Shown here: one piece after another, positions 8,605 through 18,554 of the stretch
Position numbering within the stretch: position 1 is the first letter of the stretch
Layout of the letters: every line of letters starts with the position of its first letter
Assembly: GCF_019722725.1 (NCBI RefSeq)
Contig: NZ_CP077941.1
Span: 2,108,001-2,172,000, forward strand
Direction: 5' to 3'
DNA length: 64,000 bases
From: Vreelandella profundi
Lineage (GTDB): Bacteria; Pseudomonadota; Gammaproteobacteria; Pseudomonadales; Halomonadaceae
Notes under the pieces: model-generated
Databases searched by the model: none
Seen by the model: the letters and a program-made list of their open reading frames with translations, nothing else
Told to the model about the DNA's origin: nothing
Translations under genes and position numbers: made by a program

Positions 8605-8677
8605 GCCAAGCGTATAGTTAAGTGGCGATTGACTGACCGGCCACGCCTAATCGCATAGATAGATAGGAGCACAGACA

Positions 8678-9037
8678 ATGGCGCTGTTTTTATTAGTGTT
8701 CGCAGTGTGCCTGCTGGTGATCGGCGCGGTCATGCTTGTGCTAATGACGTCAAGTACGCCTCGCTACCGCACTGAACCCAAAGATTTAATCGCTTTGTTC
8801 GATAAGGCGCTTAGCAGCCAAGTAAGCGAGACAGAGTGGAATGCTACGATCGGCTATCCAATCCGCCATAATGAGTATTTGGAAAGCATCCGGCGACGCG
8901 GCGAGCACTTAATGGAGCAGCACGGTCGGCGCTGGATGATTGCCCAGGGCAAGCCACTGCTTAACCAAGAGGGGCAACAAGAGCTTAAGGCCCTGCGCGA
9001 TCATTTGTCCGCTCACACCGCCCTTCGTCAGCAGTAG
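8678..9037 (+). CDS. small single-pass membrane protein of unknown function
   Basis: The protein is 119 residues: one strongly hydrophobic N-terminal segment (about residues 2-25), then a charged cytoplasmic or periplasmic domain without a family motif that I recognise. AGGAG is placed nine bases before the ATG, supporting translation. The gene lies between candidate small RNA 2, which is transcribed away from it, and the AraC-type gene. No function is assigned. Confidence 0.7.
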   Translation: MALFLLVFAVCLLVIGAVMLVLMTSSTPRYRTEPKDLIALFDKALSSQVSETEWNATIGYPIRHNEYLESIRRRGEHLMEQHGRRWMIAQGKPLLNQEGQQELKALRDHLSAHTALRQQ

Positions 9038-9103
9038 AGACTGTTTAAAAAGACTGCTCAAAAAGACTGTCCAAAAGAGCTATGGCGGCTCAGGAGACCG
9101 ATT

Positions 9104-9937
9104 ATGCCCAGCACGATTCGTCAGATTCCGTTAGCCAGTGCTACGCATCACCACACGCACGACTTTCATCAGATCGTAATTACGCTGTGTGGCTCATCGG
9201 AGTTTGAAATCGAAGGGCTTGGCGGACGCGTCAATGCCTTTTCAGGCTGTATCGTTCCGGCGCACCACGAGCACTACTACTCAGGTTACGGCCATAATCG
9301 ACAGCTAATCTTTGACCTCCCAGAAGATGCCCCCGCATTGACCGGAGAAAACCGTGAGCTGGTGGCGCTGTTTGATGCACCGCGCTTTTTTGGCTTAGAT
9401 AACGCGCTTCGCCACTATCTCGCCTTTATGCAAAGCGAGCTTGCTCAAGAGTTTGATACCTCTACTGATTCTTTTCAGCAAGATCGCTTAGCGGCCACCA
9501 TGCTCGGCGCACTCAAGTCGCGACTGGGCAAGGACACTCACACAAGCCCGAAGCGCTTAGACTTGACCCGCATTGATCACTTCATCCGCCAGCATCTCGC
9601 CGATGACATGCGGGTTGCCGATCTAGCGCAGATTGCCTGTTTAAGCGAAGCCCATTTCTCAGACTGTTTCCGTATGCAAACGGGTCTCTCGCCCTGGCAA
9701 TACGTTAAACGACAGCGGTTGCATGCGGCACGCCAGCTGATTTTACAAAGCAGGCTTCCCCTTACCGACATCGCTATGCAAACAGGCTTTGCCAACCAAA
9801 GTGCGCTATCCCATGCGTTTCGTCGCAGCTATGGATTATCGCCGCGCAAGTTGCGCCAAGCAGACATTGCGCCAGTGACCGTTGGCTCGCTAAATCCGTC
9901 ATCAGGGCCACTAGCAGGCCAACAAAAACTCTACTAA
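9104..9937 (+). CDS. AraC-family regulator, probable proline-utilisation activator (PruR-like)
   Basis: The protein is 277 residues. The N-terminal half looks like a cupin sensor domain (HHTHDFHQIVITLCG, then VPAHHEHYYSGYG), and residues about 155-260 hold two helix-turn-helix motifs of the AraC/XylS type (MRVADLAQIACLSEAHFSD and LTDIAMQTGFANQSALSHAF). CAGGAG precedes the ATG. It lies 150 bases upstream of putA on the same strand. AraC-type PruR activates putA and putP in Pseudomonas aeruginosa, and PutA here lacks its own DNA-binding domain, so the same role is likely but inferred from position. Confidence 0.82.
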   Translation: MPSTIRQIPLASATHHHTHDFHQIVITLCGSSEFEIEGLGGRVNAFSGCIVPAHHEHYYSGYGHNRQLIFDLPEDAPALTGENRELVALFDAPRFFGLDNALRHYLAFMQSELAQEFDTSTDSFQQDRLAATMLGALKSRLGKDTHTSPKRLDLTRIDHFIRQHLADDMRVADLAQIACLSEAHFSDCFRMQTGLSPWQYVKRQRLHAARQLILQSRLPLTDIAMQTGFANQSALSHAFRRSYGLSPRKLRQADIAPVTVGSLNPSSGPLAGQQKLY

Positions 9938-10087
9938 AGTCTTAAAGACTCGGCGCTTGCCGTGGAATTGACACGTTTTACCTTGAAACCAGCATGCACC
10001 TAACGTGGTCGCGCTCTACATTCGCTTATTAGCTTGGGCCTGATGCCCTGTTACCCATTCGTTCCGTTCAGACTTCCGGAGGCTTCA

Positions 10088-13000
10088 ATGCTCAATGCCA
10101 AGAAAATGCGTGACCCAGCCATCTGGCAAACTGATCTCGACACACTCATGGCTCGCGTTAGCGATCACTACTTAGTCGATGAAAGTGCTTACGTCAGCGA
10201 ATTGATCAAAGTGCTTGATACAGGCCGCGATGACTTTGCCCGCATTGAAGCCAACACAGCGGCGCTGGTTCAAGATGTCCGTAAAATGGATACAGCCGTC
10301 GACACCATTGATGAACTACTTCAGCAATACAGCCTGGACACTCACGAAGGGCTGATGCTGATGTGTCTAGCGGAAGCCATGCTACGGATTCCCGACAAGG
10401 CGACCGCAGATGCACTGATTGAGGACAAGCTGGGCCCTGCCGATTGGCAAGCCCACGTCGGCAAAAGCGACTCATGGATGGTTAATGCCTCTACCTGGGG
10501 CCTATTGATGACCGGTCGCGTGCTTAAAATGGATCATCCTAAAGAGGGGCAGCCTGCTAACTTCATCCATCGCATGGTTAATCGCATGGGCGAGCCGGTT
10601 ATTCGCCGCGCCATGTACGAAGCAATGAAAATCATGGGCAAACAGTTCGTGCTGGGCCGCGATATCAATGAAGCCCTTAAGCGCTCAAAGCCACTGTTCA
10701 ATAAAGGCTACACCTACTCTTACGATATGCTGGGCGAAGCGGCGCGCACCCGCGATGATGCCAAGCGCTATTTTGATGATTACGCTCGCGCTATCGAACA
10801 AGTCGGCAAAACCTGTAAAACCTTAGGCGATAAGACGCCTGCACCATCGGTGTCTATCAAGCTTTCGGCGCTACATCCGCGCTATGAGTTTGGCCGCCGT
10901 GAGCAGGTGCTTGTCGAGCTGGTCAACACCGTCATCCAACTGGTTAGCAGAGCCCGCGAGCTAGAGGTGGCAGTCACTATCGATGCCGAAGAAGTGGATC
11001 GCCTAGAGCTTTCAATGGAAGTATTCCGCGCGGTTTATGAAAGTGAAGCGGTCAAAGGCTGGGGCCACTTCGGGCTGGTGGTTCAGGCTTATTCCAAACG
11101 CGCGCTGCCGGTATTGCACTACATCAACCGGCTAGCCGAGCAACAAGGTGATGAAATTCCGCTGCGCCTCGTCAAAGGCGCCTACTGGGATACCGAAATT
11201 AAAGAGTCCCAGCAGCTGGGGGTTGACGGTTACCCGGTCTTCACCCGCAAAGCGGGCACCGATGTGGCGTACCTCGCCTGCGCTCAGTTCCTGCTTTCTA
11301 ACGACACCCGTGGGCGTATTTTCCCGCAGTTTGCGACTCACAATGCGCACACTGTGACGACTATTTTAGAGTTCGCCAACAACGACAGCCGCCCGTTTGA
11401 GTTTCAACGCCTGCACGGAATGGGCGAAGCCCTTTACGAAGCCGCCCTGGAGCGAGCGCCTGAAGGCACCTACTGCCGTATTTACGCCCCGGTAGGCGCA
11501 CATAAAGATCTGCTGCCTTACTTGGTACGCCGCCTACTTGAGAACGGCGCAAACTCGTCGTTTGTTCACCAGCTAGTAGATCCAGACGTTCCGGTTGAAT
11601 GGCTATGCCAGCATCCTATTGAAACGCTGCGTCAGCAAAAAAGTTTAACCAACATGAATATTCCGCTACCTAAGGATATTTACGGCCCCAAACGACTCAA
11701 CTCTCGCGGCGTGAATCTCAACATCCGCAGCCAGTACTATCCGCTGATGGAAAATATGGCCGCGTTTATGGACAAGCAGTATCCGGCTAAGCCGCTGCTA
11801 GCCTTTGATGTTGCCGATGATGCAGCCCTTACCCATAGCGTTACCAGCCCCTTTGATCGCCGCCAAACGGTGGGCAGCGTGCAGTGGACTAGCAAAGAAC
11901 AGGCCACTCAAGCACTTGACGCTGCCTGGGCGGCATTCCCCCGCTGGGATGCAACGCCCGTGGTTGAGCGTGCAGCCATTGTGCGTCGGCTAGGAGATTT
12001 GATGGAAACGCACATGCCGGAGTTAATGGCACTGTGCTCGCGTGAAGGCGGCAAGCTACTTACCGATGGCGTCGATGAGATCAAAGAAGCCGTCGATTTC
12101 TGTCGCTTTTATGCCATGCGCGCTGAGGAAGATTTCGGCGAAGCGATCGTACTGCCTGGCCCCACCGGTGAATCTAACCGTCTCATGATGGGCGGTAAAG
12201 GTGTGTTCGCCGCCATCAGCCCCTGGAACTTCCCCGTCGCCATCTTCTGCGGTCAGGTAGTGGCGGCCGCTGTAGCAGGTAATACCGTGCTGGCCAAACC
12301 GGCGGAGCAAACCTCAATTGTGGCGCACCGTGTCATTGAACTGCTTTACGAAGCCGGTATGCCACGTGACGTTGTGCAGCTGTTACCCGGCGATGGCCCT
12401 ACCGTAGGCAGCGTTTTGACCTCCGACCCGCGGATTACCGGCGTGGTATTTACCGGTGGCACCGACACCGCTCACATTATCAACCGCGCACTTGCGGCAC
12501 GCGAAAACGCACCTTTGGCCACGCTAATCGCTGAAACTGGCGGTATGAACGCGATGATTGTCGACTCCACCGCCCTGCCTGAGCAGGTTGTGGTTGATGT
12601 TGTGCAATCCGCGTTTCAAAGTGCCGGGCAGCGCTGCTCCGCGTTGCGCGTGCTTTATCTTCAGGATGACGTGGCTGACCGGGTGATTGAAATCCTGAAA
12701 GGCGCGATGAACGAGCTGCGCATTGGCGATCCTCGCGACTTGGGTACCGATGTTGGCCCCGTTATCGATGAAGACGCCCGTAAAGGCTTGCTTGAACATA
12801 TCGAAAAGCTTAAGGCTGAAAATCGCTTGGTGGCGGAAACGCCGATGGATGCCGAACATACTCAAGAAGGTACTTTCATTGCGCCGGTAGCGTTCACTAT
12901 CGATAACATTGATGCGCTTACTCGCGAGCAGTTCGGCCCGGTGCTACATATTGTGCGTTACAAGGCCAGCGAGATTGATAAAGTCATTAACGATATCAAT

Positions 13001-13279
13001 GGCCGAAACTACGGCTTAACGTTTGGTGTGCATAGCCGAAACGAGTCTTTTGCCGCTGAAATAGCGCAGAAAATTCGAGTCGGCAATGTGTATATTAATC
13101 GTAATATCATTGGTGCTGTCGTGGGTGTGCAGCCCTTTGGTGGCCAAGGGCTATCGGGAACAGGCCCGAAAGCCGGTGGGCCACACTACCTACAGCGCTT
13201 TGTGACTGAGAAAACGATTACCAATAACACCGCTGCTTTAGGAGGGAACGCGTCGCTGTTGGCGCTTGGTGATGAGTAA
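10088..13279 (+). CDS. putA: bifunctional proline dehydrogenase / L-glutamate gamma-semialdehyde dehydrogenase
   Basis: PutA oxidises proline to glutamate in two steps, passing electrons from FAD to quinone and then using NAD+. The N-terminal half is the proline dehydrogenase barrel; the C-terminal half is an aldehyde dehydrogenase with catalytic Glu816 (AETGG) and Cys850 (AGQRCSAL). I start at 10088, where CCGGAGG lies six bases upstream, giving 1063 residues. The E. coli N-terminal ribbon-helix-helix repressor domain is absent: the protein begins directly with the DPAIWQTDLDTLMARV region. The putP gene follows by 71 bases. Confidence 0.96.
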   Translation: MLNAKKMRDPAIWQTDLDTLMARVSDHYLVDESAYVSELIKVLDTGRDDFARIEANTAALVQDVRKMDTAVDTIDELLQQYSLDTHEGLMLMCLAEAMLRIPDKATADALIEDKLGPADWQAHVGKSDSWMVNASTWGLLMTGRVLKMDHPKEGQPANFIHRMVNRMGEPVIRRAMYEAMKIMGKQFVLGRDINEALKRSKPLFNKGYTYSYDMLGEAARTRDDAKRYFDDYARAIEQVGKTCKTLGDKTPAPSVSIKLSALHPRYEFGRREQVLVELVNTVIQLVSRARELEVAVTIDAEEVDRLELSMEVFRAVYESEAVKGWGHFGLVVQAYSKRALPVLHYINRLAEQQGDEIPLRLVKGAYWDTEIKESQQLGVDGYPVFTRKAGTDVAYLACAQFLLSNDTRGRIFPQFATHNAHTVTTILEFANNDSRPFEFQRLHGMGEALYEAALERAPEGTYCRIYAPVGAHKDLLPYLVRRLLENGANSSFVHQLVDPDVPVEWLCQHPIETLRQQKSLTNMNIPLPKDIYGPKRLNSRGVNLNIRSQYYPLMENMAAFMDKQYPAKPLLAFDVADDAALTHSVTSPFDRRQTVGSVQWTSKEQATQALDAAWAAFPRWDATPVVERAAIVRRLGDLMETHMPELMALCSREGGKLLTDGVDEIKEAVDFCRFYAMRAEEDFGEAIVLPGPTGESNRLMMGGKGVFAAISPWNFPVAIFCGQVVAAAVAGNTVLAKPAEQTSIVAHRVIELLYEAGMPRDVVQLLPGDGPTVGSVLTSDPRITGVVFTGGTDTAHIINRALAARENAPLATLIAETGGMNAMIVDSTALPEQVVVDVVQSAFQSAGQRCSALRVLYLQDDVADRVIEILKGAMNELRIGDPRDLGTDVGPVIDEDARKGLLEHIEKLKAENRLVAETPMDAEHTQEGTFIAPVAFTIDNIDALTREQFGPVLHIVRYKASEIDKVINDINGRNYGLTFGVHSRNESFAAEIAQKIRVGNVYINRNIIGAVVGVQPFGGQGLSGTGPKAGGPHYLQRFVTEKTITNNTAALGGNASLLALGDE

Positions 13280-13350
13280 ATAACTCATACAATACTAATA
13301 ACCTGTCGGAGCCGCATCCGACCTCATAACTAAGAATAGGGAGACGTTTT

Positions 13351-14841
13351 ATGGCTATTGGCGTTTGGATCAGCCTTTCTGCTTACTTTGCGCTTATGAT
13401 CGGCATTGGGCTTTATGCTATGCGCACATCCACGTCCACGTCTGAAGATTATATTCTGGGCGGCCGAACACTTAGCCCTCAGGTAGCGGCTTTGTCGGCC
13501 GGTGCTTCAGATATGAGCGGCTGGCTGCTGCTGGGCTTGCCCGGCGCGATGTTTGTGTCCGGTCTAGGCTCAGCTTGGATCGGCATCGGCCTGTTCGTGG
13601 GTGCCTTCTTCAACTGGGTTTTGGTCGCACCGCGCCTGCGTGAACAGACGGTTCACTACGGTAATGCGATCACCATTCCCGCCTTCCTGGCAAATCGATT
13701 CCCGACACGGGCGCTGTCGTTAAGAACGGTTTCCGCTATCGTCATCGTCGTTTTCTTCGCGGTTTACACCGCATCAGGCCTAGTCGCCGGCGGCAAATTG
13801 TTCGAAAGCGCGTTTTCCGGCGTTATCAGCATTGGCAGCCTGAGCGATTACACGGTTGGCATCATTATCACGCTGGGCGTGGTATTGGCTTATACCGTAA
13901 TCGGAGGCTTCTTGGCCGTGAGCCTGACAGACTTCGTGCAAGGCTGCATCATGATGTTCGCGCTGATCATCATGCCAGCCGTTGTGCTCTTTGGTGAAGG
14001 CGGTGGCGGCTTCAGCCAGGCGTCACAGACGCTGAATGAGGTCGATCCCGCGCTGCTGTCTTGGACCGACGGGCTAACCTTCATCGGCTGGCTATCGGCG
14101 GTAACATGGGGCCTGGGATATTTCGGGCAGCCGCATATTATTGTGCGCTTCATGGCGATTCGAACGCTGAAAGATGTGCCGATTGCTCGAAACATTGGCA
14201 TGAGCTGGATGGCCATCTCGCTGATCGGCGCCGTGTCTCTAGGTATTTTCGGCCGCGCCTATGCCGTTCGCAACGGCATGGACGTCCAGGATCCGGAGAC
14301 GATCTTTATCATTCTGGCAGACCTGCTGTTCCATCCATTGGTAACCGGCTTCCTGTATGCGGCGCTACTTGCCGCTATCATGAGCACCATTTCTAGCCAG
14401 CTTCTAGTGGCGTCTTCATCACTAACCGAAGACTTCTACCGCCTGTTCCTGAACAAGCAGGCGTCAGAGAAACAAACGGTTGGCGTAGGCCGGATCAGTG
14501 TTGTGCTAGTAGGTTTGGTGGCGGCCGTTATTGCGTCTGACCCGAATTCACAAGTACTAGGATTAGTGAGCAACGCCTGGGCAGGCTTTGGCGCGGCATT
14601 TGGCCCGCTGATTATCCTCTCGCTGATGTGGTCACGCACCAATGGCGCCGGCGCTATTGCGGGGATGATCGTCGGTGCTCTTACCGTGATGATCTGGATC
14701 TCGCTAGGCTGGAGTGGCGAGTTCATGGGTGGTCCCGGCGTTTACGAGATCATTCCTGGCTTCATCGCTTCCTTTATTGCCATTCTGGTCGTCAGCAGCG
14801 CGACTGCCGATGCCGGTGAATACCAGCACATTGATCGTTAG
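13351..14841 (+). CDS. putP: sodium/proline symporter
   Basis: The 496-residue protein has about thirteen membrane helices and the sodium:solute symporter pattern (DYILGGRTLSP near residue 36, ASDMSGWLLLGLPGA near residue 53, and a conserved GYFGQPHIIVRFMAI). PutP imports proline with Na+ across the inner membrane, as nutrient and, in halophiles, as a compatible solute. GGGAG lies eight bases before the ATG. It follows putA in the same direction and ends at a hairpin at 14885. Confidence 0.94.
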   Translation: MAIGVWISLSAYFALMIGIGLYAMRTSTSTSEDYILGGRTLSPQVAALSAGASDMSGWLLLGLPGAMFVSGLGSAWIGIGLFVGAFFNWVLVAPRLREQTVHYGNAITIPAFLANRFPTRALSLRTVSAIVIVVFFAVYTASGLVAGGKLFESAFSGVISIGSLSDYTVGIIITLGVVLAYTVIGGFLAVSLTDFVQGCIMMFALIIMPAVVLFGEGGGGFSQASQTLNEVDPALLSWTDGLTFIGWLSAVTWGLGYFGQPHIIVRFMAIRTLKDVPIARNIGMSWMAISLIGAVSLGIFGRAYAVRNGMDVQDPETIFIILADLLFHPLVTGFLYAALLAAIMSTISSQLLVASSSLTEDFYRLFLNKQASEKQTVGVGRISVVLVGLVAAVIASDPNSQVLGLVSNAWAGFGAAFGPLIILSLMWSRTNGAGAIAGMIVGALTVMIWISLGWSGEFMGGPGVYEIIPGFIASFIAILVVSSATADAGEYQHIDR

Positions 14842-14884
14842 ATCAGCATGAATGCAGTGACTTGATGCTGCACGTGTCATCCAT

Positions 14885-14908
14885 AAAGCCTGCCTTGCGG
14901 CAGGCTTT
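14885..14908 (+). terminator. putative terminator after putP
   Basis: A perfect 10-bp inverted repeat (AAAGCCTGCC/GGCAGGCTTT) with a four-base loop lies 44 bases after the putP stop. The T-tract is short, so termination may be partial. It is also placed to serve yqcC from the opposite side. Confidence 0.7.
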
Positions 14909-14937
14909 ATGCGTTTAAAGGCGTCGCCAGCAAACCA

Positions 14938-15270
14938 TTAGCTTTCAGTCACTATCTGATCAACCTTTTCTACCGCCCGAACAACCAGCACTAAATGATG
15001 GGCAGGAACTTTCTCTTGCAGCAAATAGGCCGCCACGGCTGGGGCCACTTCACATTTAGACGGCATAGCGGCACCTGCTTCAATTAACGCGTTCAAACGC
15101 GCAACAAACACAAACCGTATCCACTGCGGAAGCGACATCGTATCGATGCAAAAAGGCTGCTGACTGGCCAGCGCGTCGGCATCCGGTGTTGGCATACGCC
15201 ATAAATCGGCGGCTTTCATCGATGCTTCAAGTTCAAGAAGCGCAGTTTGCAGCGTCTGGTAAGTGCTCAT
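14938..15270 (-). CDS. yqcC: YqcC family protein (DUF446)
   Basis: The 110-residue protein begins MSTYQTLQTALLELEASMKAADLW, with the downstream PFCIDTMSLPQWIRFVFVARLNALIE block that marks YqcC. The family is helical and has no established role. I chose the ATG at 15270 because AAGG precedes it at the right distance; the open frame extends 18 codons further without support. It is divergent from the DUF3549 gene across a 289-base spacer. Confidence 0.86.
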   Translation of the reverse strand: MSTYQTLQTALLELEASMKAADLWRMPTPDADALASQQPFCIDTMSLPQWIRFVFVARLNALIEAGAAMPSKCEVAPAVAAYLLQEKVPAHHLVLVVRAVEKVDQIVTES

Positions 15271-15559
15271 AAATACCTTGGTAAAATTAAAAAAAGTGTT
15301 TATCCAGCGATTATCCCAACTCAAACGCTTGCTTACTACAGGTCATCGCTTTTGGGCATGGCTCATAGACCCACAGAAAACGTGCACGAGCCTGTGGATA
15401 AACTATGGAAAGGTGTCGCATCCTCAACTCTCATGCACCTTTCACCCAGTTGTTTAATTTTTAACCGCTCTGTCATGAACACTATGCTTTATTACCCGCT
15501 ACGGCTGACAGCGTCATATCAGCAAGGTAGAGTGCGGGCTTGCAACGCGGAAGGATGTC

Positions 15560-16597
15560 ATGCAATCAATTAAAACACTTGATGAGTTTTTTACCCGTAG
15601 CGGTGCCGAGGTCTCCCTCTATCATATGGGGCGACGCGTTATTCCCTGCCCACGGGAGTCACTCGCTGTCTTTGAGCGAGGCGAAATAGCGTGGGCGGAG
15701 CCCTGGCAAGGGCAGGCGCGAATGGCCATTATATTTCGCTTGGGCGATATGCCTGAGCCCGCAATCTGGTTTTTAGCGCTACCGCTGGATGAGCAAGGCC
15801 TGTTAGCGCCAGCCCAGCGCGATGCGTTTTTAAATCGACTGCTGGAGACACTAGGTCGCAATGTATCGCAAGTGGGCCGTGAAGAAACTGCAGACGTGGA
15901 TCATTTAATGAAGGATAATCCTCTTGCCTTCACGCCTAACATCACCTTTCAAGCCATGCTTAATGCACGCGCCACAAGCGATATGGGGCTGCCTGCAAGC
16001 CAACATCTCGAACCCGTTGAGGCTTATGTTAGCGGTCAGCAAACGATTGACTGGCAGGCGTTGGGGCTGCAGGGAATCGCTGATTACATTGTTCGTATGC
16101 AAGCGCATGAAAGCGAATCGCTAGCGCGACTATTTGAGTCACTGCCTACCTCCGTTATCCAAACCTTGTGCTACTGTTTAGAGCATCGGGCATTTCCAGA
16201 CACGTTAGTTTCTGCGATACACCAGCGCGGTGAGAAAGCCGCTCAAACGGGTGATATGGAAACACTGTGCGCCTGCTTGCGCGCCGTGGGTACCACTAGC
16301 GCCTCAGAAGCTGGCGATTGGTACACGAGCATATTGAGTGATACTGCCGCCTGTGGGCCTGATGTGCTGGCCGCAATCGCAGGCCGTGGCTGGCAGCACC
16401 TTGAAGACGCTCAGCGCCTGCCGCTTTTTCTACAGCGCCTAGCGGAAGATGAACGTACTGACTTTGCGGCGGCTGTACGCGATATTGCACTGATACCGCG
16501 GCTGCGTTTGCCCGTCATGATGGCACTGCGAGATGCTCCACAGGGTTCTGCTATTCAACGTCGCTTAGCCATAATGACGTCACATAGGAACGCTTGA
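15560..16597 (+). CDS. DUF3549 family protein
   Basis: The 345-residue protein fits DUF3549, a gammaproteobacterial family of unknown function (opening MQSIKTLDEFFTRSGAEVSLYHMGRRV). The N-terminal third is mixed alpha/beta, and from about residue 150 it is helical with repeated leucines, perhaps HEAT-like. No signal peptide or membrane helix is seen. AAGGA precedes the ATG. It is followed after 36 bases by rimB and could be read into that operon. Confidence 0.8.
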   Translation: MQSIKTLDEFFTRSGAEVSLYHMGRRVIPCPRESLAVFERGEIAWAEPWQGQARMAIIFRLGDMPEPAIWFLALPLDEQGLLAPAQRDAFLNRLLETLGRNVSQVGREETADVDHLMKDNPLAFTPNITFQAMLNARATSDMGLPASQHLEPVEAYVSGQQTIDWQALGLQGIADYIVRMQAHESESLARLFESLPTSVIQTLCYCLEHRAFPDTLVSAIHQRGEKAAQTGDMETLCACLRAVGTTSASEAGDWYTSILSDTAACGPDVLAAIAGRGWQHLEDAQRLPLFLQRLAEDERTDFAAAVRDIALIPRLRLPVMMALRDAPQGSAIQRRLAIMTSHRNA

Positions 16598-16633
16598 TTT
16601 AATGCAGTCCGTTATATTTTCAAGGAGTGAGCC

Positions 16634-17074
16634 GTGAAGGAATTACCCTATCAGGCTAAAGCGGTCATTGGTCGCCGTGAGATGGTCACACTACCCGAAC
16701 TAGGCCTTCATCTATGCTGCAAAGCGGATACGGGGGCACGCACGTCCGCCCTGCACGCAGAAGAAATTGAGACCCTTGAAGATGAGCATGGCCAGCTGTG
16801 GGTCAGTTTCATAACCCATAGCGGCGGGCCAACAACGCCTGCCCACCGCTATCAGCTGCATCTGCATGATAGACGCCGGATCACCAGTTCCAACGGTCAT
16901 AGCGAATGGCGCTATGTTATTCGTACTCCTATGCAAATGGGCGATTTGAATTTCCCTGTTGAACTAACCCTGACTGACCGCAGCAATATGCGCCATCCCA
17001 TGCTGCTAGGACGCCGCGCTATGCGCCGCCTACTGGTTGCACCCGGCGCCGCGTTTTTGCACGGTGAGCCTTAA
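16634..17074 (+). CDS. rimB: RimB-type aspartic protease / ATP-dependent zinc protease family protein
   Basis: This 146-residue protein belongs to the COG4067 (DUF785) family, with a retropepsin-like active site in CKADTGARTSAL (the D-T-G triad at about residues 34-36) and the conserved MRHPMLLGRRAM near the end. In pseudomonads RimB trims poly-glutamate tails added to ribosomal protein S6 by RimK. The start is GTG with AAGGAG upstream. The rimK gene follows after 37 bases, supporting this role. Confidence 0.85.
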   Translation: MKELPYQAKAVIGRREMVTLPELGLHLCCKADTGARTSALHAEEIETLEDEHGQLWVSFITHSGGPTTPAHRYQLHLHDRRRITSSNGHSEWRYVIRTPMQMGDLNFPVELTLTDRSNMRHPMLLGRRAMRRLLVAPGAAFLHGEP

Positions 17075-17111
17075 ATTCCTTTTTAGTCGCCTTTAGCCCG
17101 GAGTTTTTTAC

Positions 17112-18020
17112 ATGCATATCGCCCTGCTTTCGCGCAACCGCAATCTGTACTCGACCCGCCGCCTCATTGAAGCCGCAGAGCAGCGTGGGCATACCGCACG
17201 CGTAGTGGACACGCTACGCTGCTATATGAGCATTACCTCGCACCACCCATCCATTCACTATAAAGGCGAAGAGATCGAGCCGTTTGATGCGGTGATTCCT
17301 CGCATCGGTTCATCGGTGACCTTTTACGGCTGCGCGGTGCTACGCCAGTTTGAAATGATGGGCACCTACGTTATCAACGATAACGTCTCGATTACCCGCT
17401 CACGCGATAAGCTACGCTCACTGCAGCTGCTGTCGCGCAAAGGGCTGGGCCTGCCGATTACTGGCTTTGCGCACTCACCTGATGACATTCCTGACTTAAT
17501 CACCATGGTGAAAGGCGCGCCGCTGGTGATTAAATTACTCGAAGGCACCCAGGGCATAGGCGTGGTACTCGCCGAAACCAATCAGGCCGCTGAATCGGTC
17601 ATTCAGGCTTTCATGGGTATGAAAGCCAATATCATGGTGCAGGAGTACATTAAGGAAGCACGCGGCGCCGATATTCGCTGCTTTGTGATCGGCGATAAGG
17701 TCGTAGCGACTATGAAACGCCAAGCGGCTGACGGGGAGTTTCGATCCAACTTACACCGCGGCGGCACCGCCAGCGTGATTCGGATTACTCCGGAAGAGCG
17801 CTCGACAGCTATCCGTGCGGCGAAAGCCATGGGACTGCGGGTGGCGGGCGTTGACTTACTGCGCTCAAACCATGGGCCCGTGATTATGGAAGTTAACTCT
17901 TCGCCCGGATTACAGGGTATTGAGAACGCTACCGGTAAAGATATTGCGGGAATGATCATTGAGCATATTGAAAAAAATGCGGTTCCAGTACGTAAAGCCC
18001 CACCCAAGCCTAAAGGCTAA
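17112..18020 (+). CDS. rimK: ribosomal protein S6--L-glutamate ligase
   Basis: RimK adds glutamate residues to the C-terminus of ribosomal protein S6, using ATP. The 302-residue protein is the usual length and shows the ATP-grasp layout: an N-terminal domain with [18 protein letters not shown], the ATP-binding segment [21 protein letters not shown], and the metal-binding [20 protein letters not shown] lies ahead of the ATG. Paired with rimB upstream; an uncharacterised helical protein follows. Confidence 0.94.
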   Translation: MHIALLSRNRNLYSTRRLIEAAEQRGHTARVVDTLRCYMSITSHHPSIHYKGEEIEPFDAVIPRIGSSVTFYGCAVLRQFEMMGTYVINDNVSITRSRDKLRSLQLLSRKGLGLPITGFAHSPDDIPDLITMVKGAPLVIKLLEGTQGIGVVLAETNQAAESVIQAFMGMKANIMVQEYIKEARGADIRCFVIGDKVVATMKRQAADGEFRSNLHRGGTASVIRITPEERSTAIRAAKAMGLRVAGVDLLRSNHGPVIMEVNSSPGLQGIENATGKDIAGMIIEHIEKNAVPVRKAPPKPKG

Positions 18021-18107
18021 GGTGGAAATACAAAAATAATCCGTTTTGGGGTGGCAAATCATCGCTGCCACCCCCACAATCGGCGTCACCGAAGGAGGTA
18101 GACGCTC

Positions 18108-18554
18108 ATGTTTCTCGATAATCGCCAAGTGGCGATGGACAGCGTATTGGAAGCGCTGGCCGATAGCATTGATTATTTCCAAGATAATATCGAACGCCTG
18201 CGCCCATCACTACGCGACGCTTTAAAGCCGCACTATACTGCGCGGCTCAAGCAAATGCGTACACTGCAGGATCTTGCCCGTGCGCATCTAAAAATGCTGC
18301 CGCGTGATGCGGACGTTGAACGCGATGATTTTCTGTGGCTATGGAGTCGCCTGAAAAGCTTTGTTGGCAACGACAGCCAGGTATTGATCAATGAGCTATT
18401 AGAGCAAGAGCGGGTATTGATGCAGGCTCTCTCATCACTCTTTACCCATCCGCTACCCGACCCAATCGAACCCGTGATTGATGAGGCCATGCAAGGCTGC
18501 CGTAAACTGATTCGCGAGCTGTATGCGCTGCAAAAGCGAAAAACGCACCGCTAA
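18108..18554 (+). CDS. helical protein, DUF2383/PA2169-like
   Basis: The protein is 148 residues, almost all helix. The pattern VLEALADSIDYFQDN, then WLWSRLKSFVGNDSQVLINELL and a closing MQGCRKLIRELYALQ resembles the PA2169/DUF2383 four-helix bundle family, which is ferritin-like in shape but lacks an obvious full iron-binding set here. AAGGAGG precedes the ATG at good distance. It follows rimK by 87 bases and overlaps the end of the SanA-like gene by four bases, tail to tail. Function unknown. Confidence 0.68.
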   Translation: MFLDNRQVAMDSVLEALADSIDYFQDNIERLRPSLRDALKPHYTARLKQMRTLQDLARAHLKMLPRDADVERDDFLWLWSRLKSFVGNDSQVLINELLEQERVLMQALSSLFTHPLPDPIEPVIDEAMQGCRKLIRELYALQKRKTHR

